In this document: piece after piece, positions 60,284-64,000 of the stretch
How positions within the stretch are numbered: position 1 is the first letter of the stretch
How the letters are laid out: each line of letters starts with the position of its first letter
Source of the DNA: JAAELZ01 sp965237995
Lineage (GTDB): Bacteria > Pseudomonadota > Gammaproteobacteria > Arenicellales > Poriferihabitantaceae
Direction of reading: 5' to 3'
DNA length: 64,000 nt
NCBI GenBank assembly: GCA_965237995.1
Contig: CBDEGO010000002.1
Span: 496,001-560,000, forward strand
Translations under genes and position numbers: made by a program
The notes under the pieces: model-generated
Database searches by the model: none
The model's input: only the letters and a program-made list of their open reading frames with translations
Told to the model about the DNA's origin: nothing

Positions 60284-61873
60284 TCAATAACCTGCGGCTT
60301 GGCCATCTTTACGAGGGTCTGAACCGCCGATGAGCACACCAGTAAGCGTATCAATAACAATACCTTGGCCACCCCCTATAGGAGCTTCTGCCCTAATCGT
60401 CTTATGGCCAAATTGTTTTAACGCTTGCTCGCATTCGTCACTTACACCCGCTTCCAACGATAGCTCCCCGTCATACAGGAAGAACCTAGCCGCATCTAAT
60501 GATTGTTGAATGTCCATGTCGAAATCTATCCAGTTTGACAATACATAGGCCTGCCCCATCGCTTGATACTGCCCGCCCATCACGCCAAAACACAATACTG
60601 GCTTGCCTTGCTTATACACCATTGCAGGGATAATGGTATGCATTGGCCGCTTATTGGGCGCGATACAATTGAAATGCTCTTCTTCCAAAGTAAAGCCCCC
60701 ACCGCGGTTTTGCAGATTAATGCCCGTATTTCCTGCAACCAAACCGCTACCCCAAGAATGAAATACACTATTAATAAATGAGCACGCATTTCCGTCTTTA
60801 TCAACCACACTGATATAAACCGTATCCTTGTGCTTAGGAAGAGCAGATTGAACTGGTTGAGATATCACTTTACCTGACTGAATACGCGCGTATTGTTCTT
60901 TCGCAAACTCATCTGACAGCAGCCAGTCAATTGGCAACTCTGCGAAATCCATATCAGAAATATATTTATCGCGCTCAGCCATCGCCAAAGTAAAGGCTTC
61001 ACTGAGCAGATGAACATGGTCTGCACCTAAATGCGCCAAAGATGAGACATCAGCTTGCGACATGATATTCAACGCCATTAAAGTAGTGATACCTTGTCCA
61101 TTTGGGGGGACTTCGTATACTTCATAACCGCGGTAATGACTACTGATAGGCTCCACCCATTCTGACGTATGGTTAGCCAAATCACTTAAGCTTAGCAACC
61201 CGCCTTGGTCATCGCTGTACCTCACTATTTCTTTAGCGATGTCACCCAGATAAAAAGCATCTCGACCTTGTTCAGCAATTAATCTTAAGCTCGCTGCCAA
61301 GTTTGCCTGCTTATGAATATCACCCGCTTGTGGTGCTTTTCCATTGATTAAGTAAGCATCGCTTGCCTCTGGCGTTTGCTGTAATAGTTCTTCAGTTCCT
61401 TGCCAATTTTTAGCGATTACCGGACTAACAACGTAACCGTCTTGCGCATAGTTAATCGCTTCTTCGAATAATCTCGCGAATGGTAATGTGCCAAATTTTT
61501 GATTTGCTTCACTCCACGCATCAATTGCGCCGGGCACCGTGACTGGCAAAATACCCTTAACTGGCATAGTTTCGTGCCCTCGAGCACGTAATTCGGCAGC
61601 GGTTGCCTTTGCAGGTGCCCGACCACTGCCGTTTAGGGCATGTAAATCGCCAGTAGCCGCTTCATGATAAAGAACAAAGCAATCACCACCAATACCGGTT
61701 GAGTAACTTTCGACCACCGACAACACCGCACTCGCGGCAATCGCTGCGTCCATCGCTGTCCCTCCTTCGCGCAATACATTTAACGCAGCTTGAGTCGCTA
61801 GAGGCTGACTAGTGGCTGCCATCACCTCCATTGTCATGACTGGGGACCGCCCTGGGAGTTGATGGTTTCTCAT
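60284..61873 (-). CDS. ggt: gamma-glutamyltransferase-like protein, cytoplasmic
   Basis: The 529-residue product is a complete GGT/Ntn-hydrolase: the N-terminal GTAMDAAIAASAVLSVVESYSTGIGGD near residue 38 and the self-cleavage threonine Thr351 in HKDTVYISVVDKDGNA, then NSVFHSWGSG and IGGSDPRKDG at the end. There is no signal peptide, so it works in the cytoplasm. Members of this group include cephalosporin acylases and other N-gamma-acyl hydrolases. It overlaps the following FAH gene by a few bases. Confidence 0.85.
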   Translation of the reverse strand: MRNHQLPGRSPVMTMEVMAATSQPLATQAALNVLREGGTAMDAAIAASAVLSVVESYSTGIGGDCFVLYHEAATGDLHALNGSGRAPAKATAAELRARGHETMPVKGILPVTVPGAIDAWSEANQKFGTLPFARLFEEAINYAQDGYVVSPVIAKNWQGTEELLQQTPEASDAYLINGKAPQAGDIHKQANLAASLRLIAEQGRDAFYLGDIAKEIVRYSDDQGGLLSLSDLANHTSEWVEPISSHYRGYEVYEVPPNGQGITTLMALNIMSQADVSSLAHLGADHVHLLSEAFTLAMAERDKYISDMDFAELPIDWLLSDEFAKEQYARIQSGKVISQPVQSALPKHKDTVYISVVDKDGNACSFINSVFHSWGSGLVAGNTGINLQNRGGGFTLEEEHFNCIAPNKRPMHTIIPAMVYKQGKPVLCFGVMGGQYQAMGQAYVLSNWIDFDMDIQQSLDAARFFLYDGELSLEAGVSDECEQALKQFGHKTIRAEAPIGGGQGIVIDTLTGVLIGGSDPRKDGQAAGY

Positions 61874-61916
61874 AATATATCTAGCTTTTAGTTAGTGAGT
61901 TGAGTGAAGTAGGTAC

Positions 61917-62888
61917 TTAATAGCATTGTGCAACCCTTGCTCTTTGTTGGACGATGGGCAAAACCGTGTCAATCGTTGGCGTTGGTACCTCCACGATTTG
62001 CCCCAGTTCCTGCACTGCAGTCACTAAGGCGTCGATCTCCATTGGCCGACCTAATTGTAGATCTTGCAACATAGACGTGGTGTGTGCCCCGACCGCAGCC
62101 GCCCCATCGATACGTTTTTCAACGTCGACCGCAAAACGTACGCCAAGCTTTTCACCGATCTGTTTAGCTTCTAACATCATGTTCTTAGCAACTGCACGCG
62201 TTCCTGGATCAGTTGCGATCACATCTAAAGTGGCGTGGGTTAAAGCACTAAGCGGGTTGAAGCATAAATTGCCCCACAGTTTCACCCAAATCTCGTCGCG
62301 TATATTTCGAACTGGCACTTTCAGTCCAGCATTGATCATGGTTTTAGCGAGCGCTTGCACACGCTGAGTTTTCTCTCCAGATGCCTCACCAATCGTAAAA
62401 CGATTACCATACGTGTGTTGAATAACCCCTGGCTCAGAAATTTCACAGGCCGGGTAAACCACACAACCAATGGCACGTTCAGGGCCTAAACCATCCCATT
62501 GCTTACCACCGGGGTCAACACTTTCAATACGGCGATTTTTATATTGCCCGTCAAGACCATAGAAATACCACCAAGGCACCCCGTTCACGGCAGTCACCAC
62601 GGCGGTCTCTTTGCCTAGCAAAGGTTGCATCGCATCTACAACATGAGCGGCAGAGTGAGCTTTTAACGACACAATCACAAAATCTTGCTCATACAACTCA
62701 CTTGGGTCATCAGTGGCCTTTGGATGGGTGACGATTCGCTCGCCGCCCATTTCCAATACTAAGCCATTTTGCTTAATCGCAGCGAGGTGCGGACCACGCG
62801 CAATAAGTGACACATCTTCACCTGCCTTTGCTAGCAAGGCACCGATATAACCCCCAATCGCACCGGCACCATATATTGCAATCTTCAT
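61917..62888 (-). CDS. ketopantoate reductase family oxidoreductase
   Basis: The 323-residue product starts with the NADP-binding IAIYGAGAIGGYIGALLA at residues 3-20. It has VSLKAHSA and TAVNGVP segments, and the catalytic Lys in EIWVKLWGNLCFNPLSALT near residue 192. This is the PanE/ApbA fold. With this neighbourhood (ligase, GGT, FAH, TTT transporter) it is more likely to reduce or oxidise a 2-oxo or 2-hydroxy acid in catabolism than to make pantothenate. It starts immediately after the ligase gene stop. Confidence 0.85.
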   Translation of the reverse strand: MKIAIYGAGAIGGYIGALLAKAGEDVSLIARGPHLAAIKQNGLVLEMGGERIVTHPKATDDPSELYEQDFVIVSLKAHSAAHVVDAMQPLLGKETAVVTAVNGVPWWYFYGLDGQYKNRRIESVDPGGKQWDGLGPERAIGCVVYPACEISEPGVIQHTYGNRFTIGEASGEKTQRVQALAKTMINAGLKVPVRNIRDEIWVKLWGNLCFNPLSALTHATLDVIATDPGTRAVAKNMMLEAKQIGEKLGVRFAVDVEKRIDGAAAVGAHTTSMLQDLQLGRPMEIDALVTAVQELGQIVEVPTPTIDTVLPIVQQRARVAQCY

Positions 62889-64000
62889 CTACACTAAGCC
62901 TAGCTTTTCAGCTAAGCCAATACGTTGTAGTTTGCCCGTCGCACCCTTTGGAATTTCGTCTAAAATTAATATCGTTCGCGGTACTTTAAAATCGGCTAAA
63001 TGCTTGGCCGTAAATGAGCGAATATCGTTTTCATCGGCGCTTTGGTTTTCTGCCAACACAACCGCCGCCGCCACATCTTCACCTAATTTAGAGTGCGGCA
63101 TAGCAAAGGTCACGCATTGTTGCACCGCAGGATGATCCATCAACACCTCGTCGACTTCTCTGGGAGAAATCTTCTCCCCACCTCGATTAATAATTTCTTT
63201 TAAGCGACCTGTAATCGAGATATAACCCTCTTCATCTATTACCCCTTGATCACCCGTTCTGAACCAACCTTCAGTAAAGTTTTCAGCGTTTGCCTTTGGA
63301 TTATTTTCATAACCAGACGTGACGTTATCGCCACGAATAACAATTTCACCTACTACGCCTTGTTCTAGTAAATCTCCACCTGCGCTCATGATACTGACTT
63401 CAGGGCCAGCAGCCAAACCCACCGACCCTGGTTTACGCACCCCTGGCGGCAATGGATTCACCGCCATTTGGTGCGCGGCTTCTGTCATACCATAAGCTTC
63501 AACCACTGGGGCGTCGAAGGTTTTTTCTAATTCAGCCATCACTTGCGGCGGTAGCGACGCTGACGAAGAGCGAATAAAGCGCAAAGGAACGGCTTTTATC
63601 GTATCCATGCTACGAGAAGCTCTTTGTAATATCACTTGGTGCATCGTCGGCACGGCGGTGTACCATGTCGGTTTGGCTTCCTCTACCCAACTGAAAAACT
63701 TAAGCGCATTGAAACCCGGCGAGCAAAAAATACGTGCGCCTGCGCGTAATGAAGAAGACACAGCTGCAATCAGCCCGTGGATATGAAAAAGAGGCATGAT
63801 GTTCAAGCAAGCGTCATCATCAGTTAATGCCAAGCTATCCATTACATTCGCGGCTGAAGCACAGACGTTTTTTTGACTCAATGGCACAATTTTTGGTCGC
63901 GAAGTCGTGCCTGATGTATGCAAAATTAGCCCTACATCATCGGCTTGGGCAACGCCTGGACGCGCTGCAATACCGCTGTTAGGCGCCTTAAGCGTAAAGT
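62889..64000 (-). CDS. acyl-CoA synthetase, oxalyl-CoA synthetase-like (5' end beyond window)
   Basis: The frame is open to the window edge, so the N-terminus is missing. The visible 370 residues hold the P-loop LHTSGTTSRPKIVPLSQ, IMPLFHIHGLIAA, WYTAVPTMHQVIL, FIRSSSASLPP, EAYGMTEAAHQMAVNPLP, the hinge GRLKEIINRGGEKISP and PKGATGKLQR. The wording of these segments (RSSSASLPP, EAYGMTEA.H, NRGGEKISP) is that of the AAE3/Pcs60 group, whose best-known activity is oxalate-CoA ligation. It leads the seven-gene minus-strand locus. Confidence 0.82.
   Translation of the reverse strand, partial: FTLKAPNSGIAARPGVAQADDVGLILHTSGTTSRPKIVPLSQKNVCASAANVMDSLALTDDDACLNIMPLFHIHGLIAAVSSSLRAGARIFCSPGFNALKFFSWVEEAKPTWYTAVPTMHQVILQRASRSMDTIKAVPLRFIRSSSASLPPQVMAELEKTFDAPVVEAYGMTEAAHQMAVNPLPPGVRKPGSVGLAAGPEVSIMSAGGDLLEQGVVGEIVIRGDNVTSGYENNPKANAENFTEGWFRTGDQGVIDEEGYISITGRLKEIINRGGEKISPREVDEVLMDHPAVQQCVTFAMPHSKLGEDVAAAVVLAENQSADENDIRSFTAKHLADFKVPRTILILDEIPKGATGKLQRIGLAEKLGLV

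Overview
The window looks like chromosomal DNA from a free-living, probably marine, gammaproteobacterium. The gene content supports this: a ybbA-ybbP/tesA divergon, a second EF-G away from the str operon, a MetR regulator, a CysI/DUF934 sulfite-reduction locus, a tripartite tricarboxylate transporter and a sedentary-type integron cassette array. No rRNA, tRNA, insertion sequence or CRISPR array was recognised. Two genes (a conserved hypothetical at 200-767 and the EF-G at 22971-25056) are each broken by one base at a homopolymer, so residual assembly error should be considered.

Layout. 1-0.8 kb: tail of a membrane protein and a frameshifted hypothetical. 0.8-10.5 kb: a minus-strand C1/N-methyl-amine locus (FAD amine dehydrogenase-like, glutamine-synthetase-like ligase, a three-part GlxBCD/MgsABC-like glutamate synthase, an unknown 128-aa protein, formate-THF ligase) facing a divergent GntR regulator. 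10.5-16.4 kb: alpha/beta hydrolase, Lrp-type regulator, sulfite reductase-DUF934-ferredoxin reductase, MetR with a good MetR box, and a second DUF934 gene. 16.5-19.5 kb: a complete serB-serA-serC operon. 19.6-25.1 kb: a divergent PfkB-like protein, a flavodoxin-like protein, a MATE pump and fusA2 with a clear terminator. 25.1-28 kb: a small AT-rich island with an ABC-type ATPase plus a RloB/TOPRIM-like protein, a candidate two-gene defence module. 28-34 kb: cupin, Nudix, racemase, GNAT, a DoeB-like deacylase with a group IV decarboxylase, and a soluble GAF histidine kinase. 34-39.2 kb: YbbP/YbbA, TesA, an ACT protein and a GST. 39.4-46.5 kb: MetY, hydrolase, FadB/FadN-like protein, acyl-CoA ligase and PhyH dioxygenase in tight succession. 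46.7-49.6 kb: a large secreted galactose-oxidase-like copper-radical oxidase.

49.87-56.24 kb is an integron cassette array: about 13 attC sites of mostly 60-117 bp separating small ORFs, nearly all on the plus strand, with no integrase in the window (a CALIN-type array). Cassette products include a DinB-fold protein, a GNAT acetyltransferase, a DUF4440-like protein, an antisense P-loop kinase-like gene, a cyclase-like protein, small membrane proteins and several unknowns. The array also holds a decayed partial duplicate cassette.

56.3-64 kb is one minus-strand locus: an oxalyl-CoA-synthetase-like ligase (runs off the end), a ketopantoate-reductase-like enzyme, a cytoplasmic gamma-glutamyltransferase, a fumarylacetoacetase-fold hydrolase and TctC-TctB-TctA. 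It probably serves uptake and catabolism of a carboxylated substrate.
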